DNA of 64,000 bases from Lepidodermella squamata (Eukaryota > Gastrotricha), in the NCBI GenBank assembly GCA_047495785.1, contig JBLDXI010000042.1:1426001-1490000 (forward strand), given 5' to 3'. Shown here piece after piece: positions 44,791-55,800 of the stretch (position 1 is the stretch's first letter; every line of letters starts with the position of its first letter). The notes below the pieces were generated by a model, which did no database searches, was not told where the DNA came from, and saw only the letters and a program-made list of their open reading frames with translations. The translations under genes were made by a program, and so were the position numbers.

Positions 44791-46296
44791 ACCTACCTGC
44801 CGAGACGGAACGATGACGTATCTGTTGCTGGGTACTGTCCATTACCTAAAACCAATGATTTGAAGTTACCATCGCATCCGAGTTGGACGACTTTGCTAAC
44901 AGCATCGAACGTCAACACGTAGAAGTGCCGCGGAATAGTAGTAGAGCCACTGGGTACAGAGCACGATGTAGAGAGTGTACTACCAGAGGCTAGCCCAAAA
45001 TCGGCAACGAATGTGGTCGCATCGTTGAGCTTGAGAAGCAAGCCGATGTTCGCTCGCGCCGAGTCAGAGAATTCGAGATACGGAGCCGGTGTGCTTTCGG
45101 GCTTTGCGAAGAAGCTAAGCGTGAAGGATTGCAGGCCGAAATTAAACTTGCTAGCCGTCATTCGAATCTCATTGATGTTTGTCAGGTAGATTACCTTTGT
45201 TATCGACTCCAAATACACTGGTTCTTGGTACGAACGGTGTTTGGCTATAGTAACCGAAGTTAGCGGGGCTATGATGTCGTACTGAGTGGGAAATACGCGA
45301 TGTGCCCGCTGATGACCTTCCTGCTGATATCCCCAGGCACTACGGGTTTGCCGGCATGAAGCTGGTGGCACTTCCTTCGAGGGGTGGGGAACTGCTTAGG
45401 AGTGATGATAGATTTGTAAACGGAGAAGCAAGTTGGGTAGCGGATAAGCGCCGGGCTACTTGAAAATCGTTGTGCCAGCACAATCGACCCAACTTCATTG
45501 GTTGGAGCAGCTACTGTTTGCTGACTATAGCTTACCGCGCTGTCACAGAAAGGTACCAGCGTATTTGTCGACTTTTCGTGGTAAACACCGACAAAACGCC
45601 ATTGATTATCGCTGGGAGGGCAGGTTGTCTGTATCGATGGCAAATTAACTGCTAAAAAATGTTCATATAAAATTAGTTCAAGTGTTGAATAGAATATTGA
45701 AAGGCTATTTGATTATTAAAATTGATGTGTATGCAAGCTCTAAAACACGTAGGATTAGAAATATAAATAGGTAAGTAAACTAAATAAAATGGCATAGAAA
45801 TAAATTACCATATAAGGCCGAATTGTGTCGATGCAAACATCGTAACGAGGCTTGAACGTCGACCCCGTGAAATTTACGTGCTGTTAGGAAAAAAATTACA
45901 TAATATTTCGATTGATAAAAAACAGAAAAATACCGGAATTTTCTCCTTGGAGCATGAAACGAGTTGGGGCAGGCAACTCAGAGTGAATAGCCTCGGGTCG
46001 TAACAGCTATGGGCAGACTGAATTCAAAGTATTAATTAAAATGAATTGCTTTCCCATTTTTTTTAATTATTTACGCCTTGCCTGCAGCTCTCGAAATCCG
46101 GATGTGTTCCAATCTACCGAGAAAATGTTCCGGGTGTTTTTATTGATCATAGCCGTCTTACCTGAATTTCTTCGAATAGGTCGCATTCTTCTTTGCAGGC
46201 GGTGAATTGGTCGTTCCATCGTGAAATGCACCGCTTATAGCAGTCACCACATCCGAAAACAGTAGCAAGAATAAAACAAGCTGATAATAAATCCAT
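44779..46296 (-). pseudogene. gene D: reduced, frameshifted copy of the Cys-rich/laminin-G family
   Basis: The ATG at 46296 starts MDLLSACFILATVFGCGDC, then CISRWNDQFTACKEEC...FEEIQ (exon 1, 46162-46296). Three family exons follow: THPDFESCRQG, SAHSCYDPRLFTLSC and FKPRYDVCIDTIRPYM (about 45,810-46,110). The next acceptor (cattttttag at about 45,655) leads straight into the second laminin-G exon, so all internal Cys-rich units and the first half of domain 1 are absent. The exon reads IQTTCPPSDNQWRFVGVYHE, then IAYFPLSTTS and a stop at 45,269. The homologous continuation (DIIAPLTSVTIAKH ... TSSFRLG) is one frame off, so there is a 1-bp shift near 45,275. A donor (GGCAG/gtaggt) remains at 44,800, but I find no terminal exon with the PALK end. 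It could be a pseudogene, or a short variant if the shift is an assembly error. Confidence 0.7.
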
Positions 46297-46344
46297 ACTA
46301 TAATATTTGGTTCAAGGCCATTTATATTCAAAATAATTCAGATT

Positions 46345-47095
46345 GAAAGTCAAACCTGTTTTAATCAGGAATTATTTTTAATCCTCAAAAACAGGGCTTT
46401 TTCCAAAATTACCGTCATTCGGGGCTATCGCAGGATACGGGAATATTCGGTGAAAAGTTTGTTCAATTAGTAGATTGAGGCTTACTCAAAAACTATAAAG
46501 TCAAAGTCGATAAATTTTTGCAGTGAGCTACCTCGATAGATGACACTTATTCTATCAAAAGTATGAGTTCAAAGAGTAAACGGTTCTGAAGCTGCAGGCT
46601 CACCTTTTAGGTGTAAGTTTAACTAAAAAAAACCCTGTGTTGCCTTGAATTACCTGGACCGGAATAGATCATTGCAAGGCTCTTGACCAATTTCTTCTGA
46701 ATCTACAGACGCTTAGGACCTTTGGAAAATTTGAAACTCCCCGATCTGATGCATACTTTTGTCAAATTAATTGAAACCGAATAGCCTCATCGAAAAGCGA
46801 AGTTGAATGGTAATTCTTTTAACATAATTGATTATTCTAATGAGCTGCGTAGTTAATATGTTTCTCGGTAAATTAGACTTTGAATTTAAGAGGCTTGATA
46901 AACTTGCGATTAGGCTTATCGGGTGACAGGTTGATACTGCATTTAATAGCCTATTCGGAATACGGTTGCCATTCGAATCAGAACACTTGGAAAAGTGTAA
47001 AAAAAACAAAAAAACCAGGGGGTCATTTTTTTACGCAAACCGAGTAACCCCAAATGACGGTACCTACCATGTACGGTATATACTTCTATTAAGGG
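46345..47095. repeat. dispersed element, full copy
   Basis: The start (ttgaaagtcaaacctgtttt, then aatcaggaattatttttaat, ggctttttccaaaattac) and the end (acggtatatacttctattaa) both recur at about 49,645-49,760, where the about 600 bp between them are missing. No coding frame with a recognisable domain is inside. Confidence 0.6.
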
Positions 47096-47099
47096 TGTG

Positions 47100-47545
47100 C
47101 CAAACCCAAGTTTAGGGTTCCAGCACTAAATTTGAGACTCCAGCACTAGATTTACCCTGAATATGGTTTATCGAATTTCTTCTCCACTAGAATCTCACAT
47201 TTTTTGTTATCATGTCTAACCAATAGATCTTCACATTACGCGTATTTCGCGCGATGAGCGGTCAGTATATAAAGAATTATGCTTCATCCTATAGAGCCGA
47301 TATCGATTTCAAGTATCGATTTCACAAATCAGTGATTTTCCCGATATCAGCCTTCTTGGAACCCAACCTCGATAATTTTTCTACGTAATTAGGGTACCAG
47401 GTAGCTAAAATAAATAATCCTAGGATCGGGAAGGGCATTAGTATCGATCGAAAACCGACAACGCCGAAATCGCAAAGAATCTAAAAAATTTATTGCCAGG
47501 ACGCTTAAATTTAGTGCTGGAACCTCAGTTTTAGTGGTGGAAATA
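47100..47545. mobile_element. element with inverted CCAGCACTAAATTTG end arrays
   Basis: The left side has two direct copies (ggttccagcactaaatttga at 47,117 and ccagcactagattta at 47,140). The right side (47,505-47,540) has aaatttagtgctggaacc and ttttagtggtgg, inverted. The element is about 450 bp and has no coding capacity. Confidence 0.65.
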
Positions 47546-47638
47546 TATTTGACCAAATGAATCAGTTTTATTTTTCGTCCTCCGTAGGCATATGATGTTA
47601 ATATTAGAGAGTAGAAAAAAGGCCTTACCCGTGAGGGT

Positions 47639-48640
47639 TTAGGGGACGGCTGACGACAGGCGATCGGCTTCAGGGGCCGACAGATCGGTCGCGAACAACC
47701 TGCTTTTGCCCAACAATTCATAATTTTCGATGCTATTACACACTAATTGCCATTCATCCCGATCTCTGGCAGTTATTTCCGCTAATTCTAGATCCGCAGT
47801 TTTGTGAATTTCAGTGCGTCGCATTAACAGGGTCGACTTACGAGGTCTCCCGCGTCTAGCTGGCTCATTTGGGTTTTTAATATATTTCACATGAATTTCG
47901 AACAAACCAATTTTAAGAAGACTCCTTTTCAAGCTATCGGTCCAGCGGGTTGGCGGTTTACCGCGAGGCAAGCACCAACTCGGGTCGACCGCTTTCCAAT
48001 GATATATGGCATTCGTGAGACTTTCAGTGTCATACTCGTCTTGGCGAATAATGTGACCGAAATATTTCAAACGATGCTTTTCAATCATTTTACTTAATTC
48101 CAAAACGTCACAGATCAATCTAATATCGATGTTAGGTATATAATCTGTTCTAAAAATCCCATAATGGTTTTAAGCCAGCGCATGAAAGTGACATTTAACC
48201 TTTGTTCCTGCTTAGTAGTTAGGTTCCAGGTTTCACAGGCGTAGGTGACGGTAGGAATTACCACACATTTTAAAACTTTCAATTTTGTGGCTAGGCTTAT
48301 ATGTTTTCTGTTACACATCAGCTTGTTAAGAGCACCAAAACAGCTGCCAGCTTTCGCCAGGCGAGCTTTGATTTCCTCATCCATTTTACCGTCTGATGTG
48401 ATTATACTACCTAAATATTTAAAAGATGTAACTTTCTCCAGTAATTTTCCATCTAGTTCCAGTTGATAATTGTTATCCTCACCGATCACCATATACTGGG
48501 TTTTGCTAACACTGATTTCAGACCAAGCTCCTGGCAGGCCTTGTTGAAGACATCAAGTAGTAATTTAATTTCCTCGTGGCTCATACCAATTAAAGTGCCG
48601 TCATCCGCAAATGCTATCAGCCGAGACGGGCGGCCGCCAC
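47639..48640 (-). pseudogene. reverse-transcriptase 3' fragment of a second RTE-like lineage
   Basis: The minus strand gives LIAFADDGTLIGMSHEEIKL (palm motif C), then in a shifted frame LELDGKLLEKVTSFKYLGSI, the thumb, and in a third frame RLKYFGHIIRQDEYD and RGRPRKS. It aligns with the C-terminal half of the intact RT at 5.3-7.6 kb with moderate divergence, so it is an older or different lineage. It starts abruptly at motif C, joined in frame to the unrelated ORF upstream (GRGGRPS/RLIAFADD). Confidence 0.8.
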
Positions 48641-49270
48641 GGCCCTTGGTGACATTCGTAAATTGTTTGTCAATTTCTCCCAGTTCCGGTTGTTCCACAA
48701 TCCGAGTCATCCTTGAAATGTACCTAGCCTGTTCTTCGTTCTTGGACTTGTCATAAACGGAGGCACCCCGGATGTCGAGGTTCTCTTTATTCGGCTGTTT
48801 GTCGACGTATTCGACGAGAATTTTGTTCACTTCCACCATATGGGCAGGCACGAAGTGTTTGACCTTATAGTATTTGTTTGTTTTGTTTTTTCGCACAGCG
48901 GCTGCTGTCTCCGAAAGTAGCTTAACCTTAACCGTCGATTTTCCCAGCGGCTCGACCCGGTCGTAGGTATCGAAGAGTTCAGCCAAAATGTCTCGAACTT
49001 TAGACTGGTCGGCATCCGGTGGTATGCCTGATACCACAACCCAGAGTCGTGCAGCCGATGACTTTTCCACACCATGTGAAGCCGCTGACTGAAGTCTTCT
49101 ACTCGGTTGATTGCTGCTTCTAAACCATTTTCAATTACCTCGCCGTGTATTTGCTGAAGTGTCGCTATCCACTCGAAGTAGGATGTCCAGTCGGCGTTGA
49201 CGTTTTCGTCTCGAAGACTTTTGCCGAACACCAAAAGCAACTCTGCGACTTGAGAGAACTTCGTTTTCAT
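48640..49270 (-). pseudogene. RRM-like ORF, frameshifted, fused to the RT fragment
   Basis: The ATG at 49270 opens MKTKFSQVAELLLVFGKSLR ... INRVEDFSQRLHMVW. One frame change near 49,065 leads on into ARLWVVVSGIPPDADQSKVR, which has the beta-alpha-beta look of an RRM, then VKHFVPAHMVEVNKILVEYV and a basic end TNVTKGRGGRP. The next residues belong to the reverse transcriptase. It may be the ORF1 of a retrotransposon or an unrelated captured gene. I cannot name it. Confidence 0.5.
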
Positions 49271-49344
49271 TTAATTTATTTTGTTTAAAAAACCTCAGAA
49301 AAAAACCTCAGAAAATATATTTGGACCCCATTAATATTAATAAT

Positions 49345-49490
49345 GCCGGAATGGAAATGGAAATGGAAAAAGCCGGCCGTTGATCGTCTTGGTCTCGATG
49401 ACGAAGAAGGCGTGCCACTTGACCTGGTCGTTGATGATGGCGAAGCAGCTGAGTTAAGCGAGAAAGATTTTTTAATAAATACTTCAGTCA
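49345..49490 (+). pseudogene. 3'-end relic of a MULE-like transposase
   Basis: The plus-strand translation KKPAVDRLGLDDEEGVPLDL then VVDDGEA matches the acidic C-terminus of the transposase at 57,585-58,226 (KKPAVDRLGLDDEEGVALDV, VIEDGE). The DNA is also alike. It is a short remnant of a second copy of that element. Confidence 0.8.
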
Positions 49491-49499
49491 ACTTTTGTT

Positions 49500-50700
49500 T
49501 ATCTTAATTATTTCCAGACATTGAAAGAATCATACGCTCATTCTCAGGCTGAAATACATGCAAAATCGACGTAAAATTGTTGAAATATATTTTGAAATAA
49601 AATTGTTGAGTCTTCATCCGCTTTCTTTCATCTTCATCTTTAAATTGAAAGTCAAACCTTTTCTAATCAGGAATTATTTTTAATCCTCAGGGCTTTTTCC
49701 ATAATTACGTACCATATTACGGTATACTTCCATTAACTGTATTAATATGAAAGTTCGAGTGACTTTTTGTAAAACCCTGGAACCAGTGCGTTAAAATGAA
49801 ATCTATAAACTAATTCAGTCCCCACTGTTTTTTAATTGTTTTTCCTTTTTCCTCTCTTATCGTTTTCCCGCGTTTCAACCATTTTTTCACTTCCAAGGAA
49901 AAGTAGAATAGTATGAATAATAGGGTTACCCAAACAGATAAAAACCCGTTATAGTGTAATCTATGTCGAACCTTCTAGAGCTTGTTGATAAATTGCTAGC
50001 AAAATGGCGTAGAACAAACGCTTATTAAGGAACTTGAAGTGTACTTTTAATACAGTTTTTACTCGGAAAAATACAGTGCTCCCTCGCAAAGTGCACCCTG
50101 GCTCTGTGCATTTCCCTTGATTTGTGCCACACTTTTACAGCCCCTCGCATTTGGTAATTTTAAAATGTTTTTCATGAAAGATTTATTTGCAAGAATACAT
50201 TTATTAAGGTTTAAAAAATAGCTTTATAGGCAACGCTAGCCAAGCCATCGGCGTTTTTAGCAATAGGTAGGCGACCCCGTCGAGCTTTGACCGAAACGGG
50301 GAAGCCTCAAGATTTAATCTGTTGACATTAATTTTCTCCTCTCTTTCTCATTTCATATTGATAAACCCGCAGCAAAATTTAGTTTGAAATAGTTAAAAAA
50401 ACAAGCTTCATCACGCATCATACACCTGCTTTCGTCAATTATCGACGGGGCAACCAGCAAACTGATGTCTCGATCTTTACAGATCGATGTTTTTCATCTC
50501 AGCATTGAGAAACCAGTTCGCACGCGTTCGATCTTTCGTATTTTTAGGCTAAAAATGTCTTAGAATGCAGAAACACAAATGAGAATCACTTAATCGACCC
50601 GCGAAGTCTTGGATTACTCTATAAATCTAATCGACTAGAAAATATAATGGGTGTAGTGATCGCATCTATTTTAGCAACTAAGAGTATGCCCTCATAATTC
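49500..50700. other. intergenic, part of a dispersed element
   Basis: About 49,645-49,760 repeats both ends of the element at 46,345-47,095 with an internal deletion. I see nothing else, apart from T-rich tracts. Confidence 0.5.
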
Positions 50701-50702
50701 AT

Positions 50703-50748
50703 CGCTTGCTCTTTATTCGCCCTAAAGAGGGCTAATAAAGAGCAAGCG
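50703..50748. repeat. 46-bp hairpin
   Basis: The arm cgcttgctctttattcgccc pairs with gggctaataaagagcaagcg around a 6-bp loop, with a single mismatch. It lies about 120 bp upstream of the two-exon gene. It is too isolated to call a regulator; it is more likely a small foldback footprint. Confidence 0.75.
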
Positions 50749-50865
50749 TCCTAGCTGAGGGCACGATCGACAGCCCCAACCCTGTGATCTAATCGAGGGA
50801 TCACTGTAGTAGACGTGAAAGCCGTTGACATCAGAATTTAGATTTTTATTTTTATTTCGTGTAAA

Positions 50866-51647
50866 ATGTCGAGACATCTGGAACCAAGTCTTCCAAATCC
50901 CTGCGACATATCTGCCGACGAACAGGTGGCTATTTTGGCAAATCGCTGCAATATTGTGCAAGTCCTGCGAAATGCTCAAGCAACAACGGATAAGGTTATA
51001 CCACACACGGAATTGAAGCGCGTTAATGTGAAAGCAATAAGCATACCCATAAGCAAAAAAGTAATGGCAAATAATTTTGACGACGCCACAAGAAATATGG
51101 TTACGAAGCAAATTCAAGATGAATTAAAGGCGAACCCACAACTGAGCGTCTGTTTTGCAATCACATATAATTCCGAGGTAGTTGCCAGAAGTGTGGCTGA
51201 CGTCATTCTGCAACAAGCTTGGCACAATTACAGTAAACAAGGTTGGATGAGCTGGATGTTTACAAGTAAAACTGACTGAATTCATTTACTCTTGAATAAT
51301 GTAGTGCTAACTGTTCTCTCCATTTTCGATACATAGGTCACCTTGAAGACGAGCTAAGCTACTCAGGTGAATTCAGGACGAAGTGTTCCAAGGGGATAGA
51401 AGTTTTGTTTCTCACTGGTAGTGGCAGGATCGTTTATGACCAACACAAATTTATGGCTGGCTTCCTTTGTCTTGATATTACGCTGAATTTACGCTATGTT
51501 AACGCTCAACTAGAGCTTGTAGAATTGGATCTAAACTTACCGCCAGGACAACTCACCAACGGCCTAGAATTCACACCAACGCCTCCTATCACGTCCTCGT
51601 CCCCCGCAGAACAAACATACAATTTGATAGTCCAGGTTAAGGGTTAA
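50866..51647 (+). CDS. two-exon gene, unknown function
   Basis: Exon 1 is 50866-51265 (ATG preceded by gtaaa) and exon 2 is 51337-51647. The 71-bp intron (donor ttacaa/gtaaaa, acceptor gatacatag) joins in frame, giving 236 residues. The N-terminal half begins MSRHLEPSLPNPCDISADEQ and contains VNVKAISIPISKKVMANNF and MVTKQIQDELKANPQLSVCF. The second half begins HLEDELSYSGEFRTKCSKGI, has hydrophobic strand-like segments, and ends in a Pro/Ser/Thr-rich tail (FTPTPPITSSSPAEQ). There is no signal peptide, so the protein is probably intracellular. I recognise no domain. AATAAA just after the stop (51,648-51,653) would serve as a poly(A) signal. The absence of stops, the phase-matched intron and the poly(A) signal argue for a real gene. 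Confidence 0.65.
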
Positions 51648-51653
51648 AATAAA
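51648..51653 (+). terminator. poly(A) signal of the two-exon gene
   Basis: AATAAA lies directly behind the TAA stop of the gene at 50,866-51,647. Confidence 0.5.
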
Positions 51654-51699
51654 CAATAAGAATGCATCATCGTAATGAGCATGTCTATAATTTTTCATT

Positions 51700-52595
51700 T
51701 TATGTATTAATCATTTTCTGCAATAATTACATTGGCTTGCGCTCAGGGTGAAACTCCCCGCAGAAGACAGATGAAAGAGAACTGTCGGCGTTGTTCAGTA
51801 ATATTTCAATGTTAACAAAATTACAGAGTAATAATTCAATCCGCTTGACTAGGCATCAATAAAATAAGAATAAATATACTTAATATTCTTTATTAATTTA
51901 AAAATGAATCATAGTATTAAACAAGTTCACCCATTTTGTCACTAATCGTTTATCGTGTAAGTCTTGGGGCCCGAGTCCGAATTCGGCCCGTGTGACTCCG
52001 GCCGACCCGTGCGCAGACGGGTAACATTGCGTCGTTGGTGCGGCTAAATGTCCTATCTCCAAAACAATTTATTTCGAGATAAATCGAAAAAAAACAGCTT
52101 TATTTCCAAAATTGTCACTAAAAATGTCACTGATGTGAAAATAGGGGTAATCAAACCCGGCGGATTTTTACCGGTGACACATCGTTATTGCACAATACAG
52201 ATAGGATACTGCAGATAGGACTCTATGGTGGATTTTTTCATTTTTTGTTCGTGTTTTTTAAGATTGTGGTTCGAGTCCGTGCGAAAGCATTCATTTTTGG
52301 CTTCATTTGATTCATTTGATGCGGATGATAGTTACGCCGAGCAATCACGCGAACAACAAAACTTTGCTCATTCGATAATAGCTTGAAACTTATTTTTAAA
52401 TTTGACCGCCTATCCGCGAATCCCGAACCGACGATTTTGAAGAGAGACCTTTGAAAAAAGCCGAATCATTCGCGAGAATTAATCCTTTCGAGCACATCGC
52501 GTTCAGATCCTTCTTTTTCGCAATTGGATTTGAATAAATTTTTACACTCCTTAAACTCCTTATGATAATTCAGCATTAAAACTATATTTCGATAA
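51700..52595. other. intergenic with a dispersed repeat
   Basis: About 52,032-52,062 matches 44,419-44,450. A lone B-box-like word gtggttcgagtccg lies at 52,268 without a matching A box. I see no gene. Confidence 0.4.
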
Positions 52596-52794
52596 ACCAT
52601 CGTTCTCACATTCCACACACAGCCTCTGTCACCACTCAGCCACTCACTCTCTTGAAATCATTGTGCGACTGTTACATATCTACTTAAACAGTATTAAGCG
52701 ACACAGTTAAGTAGCAAAAAATCAGACAATGATTTCAAGAGAGTGAGTGGCTGAGTGGTGACAGAGGCTGTGTGTGGAATGTGAGAACGATGGT
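52596..52794. repeat. perfect 69-bp inverted repeat with 61-bp spacer
   Basis: 52,596-52,664 is the exact reverse complement of 52,726-52,794. Such perfection over 69 bp means a very recent origin or active homogenisation. The right arm contains the tRNA-like A box described separately. Confidence 0.9.
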
Positions 52795-52810
52795 TCGAAC
52801 CCCACAGCCT
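52741..52810 (+). mobile_element. tRNA-like pol III promoter (SINE head or tRNA pseudogene)
   Basis: TGGCTGAGTGG (52,748-52,758) fits the A box and GGTTCGAACCC (52,792-52,802) fits the B box, 33 bp apart. The A-box word is like tRNA-Ser/Leu. A complete cloverleaf with a matched acceptor stem cannot be drawn, so I call it a tRNA-derived element and not a tRNA gene. Confidence 0.5.
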
Positions 52811-52871
52811 GATGAAATTTTTAATTTCTTTTCTGAAATGTCAAATTATGTTTGATTAAATTTAAGCAGGC

Positions 52872-55800
52872 AAGAACAACGATGAACAAATTAGCAGTGA
52901 ACAACGGGGAACCCGGACTCAAATATTCATCGCTGTAAATCGCTGTAAATTGCTGTCAATGTATTCTGCTGTATTTCACTGGAAATCTTATGTTGACTTA
53001 CACCCTTTTACAAACGCACTTTTATTGGTACCTTCCACTCAATTACACTGGGAATTCAATATCACTTTTACATTGATTTACAGACACTCGTCGGGGCGCT
53101 GTAAATTCCTGTAAAAGCCCAGGAAGTGAAAATTTCACAAGTTATACAATTTTTGCCCTACAGCAGTTTACACAGCCTTTGAAATTCGAAAGCTTAGTAA
53201 ACTACTGAAGAGCGAAAAATGCCGAAAATGTGAAGTCTTCACTCTCAGGGCTGGTACAGGAATTTACATCAGTGCCTCGACCAGCGTCTGCAAATCGCTG
53301 CAAGTTATAAAAGATCAGCTTCATTTTTACAAGCAAAATCGATTTTCACAACCATTTTAACAATAACAAGAGAGATTTTGAAAAAATCGGAGAAAAGATT
53401 ATTGGCAATCAGCGACTTCAGCAAATTTTTCAGACGAATAATATAAATCTTTGATTATATCGGGTCATATTTCCGACGTTAAAAAGCTCAGATCCGCAGG
53501 GCAACTAATATCAAACCAATGCCGCGAAGTGATATTTTTCAAGCAAAATCAGCCATATATTTCTCGCCAAAAAACGTGCATCACAAACGTGCATCACAAA
53601 TTAAGCCATTTCCAAAAAATACTCAGTTTTCCGTGAAAATAAGCAAAACTCATGAGGATCTCAACCGTAAAAAAGCCGCTTATGAAAAGAAAATTCAAGT
53701 CGCCGCTGAACGAACAGCAAAACAAGGTCTCTCGATATCACGAAGTTTCCGCCAAGCGGTGATTTGCGACACGCATCGAGTCACCGAGCCATTAGTGCGC
53801 TGTCTATCCAGCCTGAAATAATAGGGGAAAACTAAGCAGAACTTGGAATCAAAACGAAATGTATTGCTATACCTGTGAACAAAACCAGCCACGATAAGAT
53901 TGATCCGCTGTCGAACCCGAGATGCAAGCCAACTCCTAAAATGGATAAATCCACAAATAGAATTTCAGGAAATAATTACAATGAAATTTTAAACAATTTT
54001 GAATCTCAAAGTTTTTGAATTCTCAATGTTTGTAAAACGTCTGGGCAGTCTGTGATTTTTCCAGCCTCGAACTGTCGCAAAATCAATAAAAATTCATCAA
54101 TTAAGATATTTCAGATTAATCTATGATTTTGAAATAGCAAATAAAAATTCGAATTTCTTTCAATTAATTGCTTAAAAAATTCGGCAAAAATTAAAAGAGG
54201 CTTTTCTGAAGAACGTGTCCTGATTACAAAAAAATCAGAAAATTTATTTCGAAATTGATACGGAACGGCAATGTGTTGAAAAATTGGGGGGAAATGAACA
54301 AAAACCAGAAATTTGGCTAAAAATTAAAATTAAAATTATTCACATTGAAGAATTAATTAAGGAGTGTTGAAAATGTAAACAATTCCGGGGAAAATCAAGC
54401 CAATTCACGAGATCGAATTGCAGAATTAAAATAGGAGAATGAAAACTTATCTTGTTTTACGATGTGGTATGCGGGAAAGACGATGCGTATCACCTTGACG
54501 TCATCGTTTTCATCCCTCGACATCGCCGATTTCTATGAAATGCATGCAAATAATAAACAGTAATTTCGAGAAATTTTAAACTCACATCAGGTATAGAGTA
54601 ACAGTTCACATCGTCCAGAATTTCGCTAAAAATAACTTGAATATTCGCTCTAGAAAATAGCCAAGAAATCTGCATAGGCAATTGAGCTGATGAACTGAGT
54701 TTTATAGTTCAAAATGGTATAGCTTTTGTGTGTTATGCATTTTTATTCACGTGTGCAAAACGTGGCGTGCGAGCAGCTGTTGCGTAATTCGCGGCGTGGT
54801 GATTGGAAACACTCGAATCGCTCATATTTAACTGAGAAATTTGGCTATCGCTATTCGCAGCTAAATTTCTTGCCGCTGCCTATGTCATTTATTATTGGGT
54901 CACCGGTTCGATTTAAAAATTGAAAAACGGTAAATAATATCTGAAAACAGGTCAATTGAAATTTATTTTCAATTCACCTGGAACTTCAGATTTCATATTT
55001 GAAAATTCTCATCTACAAAAATTGGCGAATCAAAATGATTGCCAAGTCCCTGAAAATTTAGTTGTATCTCTTAAATGCATTGCGATGAGCTTTAAATGAA
55101 AATGGTATTAAAATATAAAGTTCTACATTTTCGCTGAATTAAAATCGTGAACACTTGATTACTATTTAATTAGGAAAATTCAAAATTCATTTTAAATAAA
55201 CTTTTAAATAAATAAATTTACAACTGATCCTTGAATATGACGATATAATCTTAATGGCTAATAGCAAGATCATCTGAAATTGAGAATTTCGATCAGCGAA
55301 GAATTAATCTTTTTTCTTGATGTAAAAATTCCTGTAAATTCCGAAAATGCCACAAAAAGATGGAATCTCAATATAATGAAAAAAATCTCAAAAATCTCCT
55401 ATAGTTTTAAAGAAATTAACGCTTAATTAAGATCGCCGTAATTTTGAAGACAAAAATACGTGTCTTAAGAGAAAGTATTACGCGGCAGATGTCACGTTTC
55501 TTCGATGAAATTTCTGTTTTTCATAAATTTATGTGATTTAATGTGCCACCTCGATTTGTCTCACTTTTATCGAAATTGGCCACACGAATTTTCAAGAATT
55601 TACACCAATTTATGCTCCCTATACCCTAAATAAATTAAATAAACTACACGAAGGTTGCTTTGTTCACTTCGCCAGCTAAGGTCAATGCCTCACATCAAAA
55701 TAGTGTGTGATTATTCGCGAATAATCGACGGTTACCGGGTTAAATTTGTATAAAAATACGATAAATTCTGTTTACAGCCGTTTACAGTGTGTAATTTCAC

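Noticed and set aside
52741-52810. A functional tRNA-Ser/Leu gene
   Set aside because: No matched acceptor stem or variable arm can be drawn; only the two promoter boxes fit.
53519-53821. Transposase or host gene in the CTGTAAA element
   Set aside because: The 100-codon basic frame has no recognisable motif and no partner exon; not enough to call a gene.
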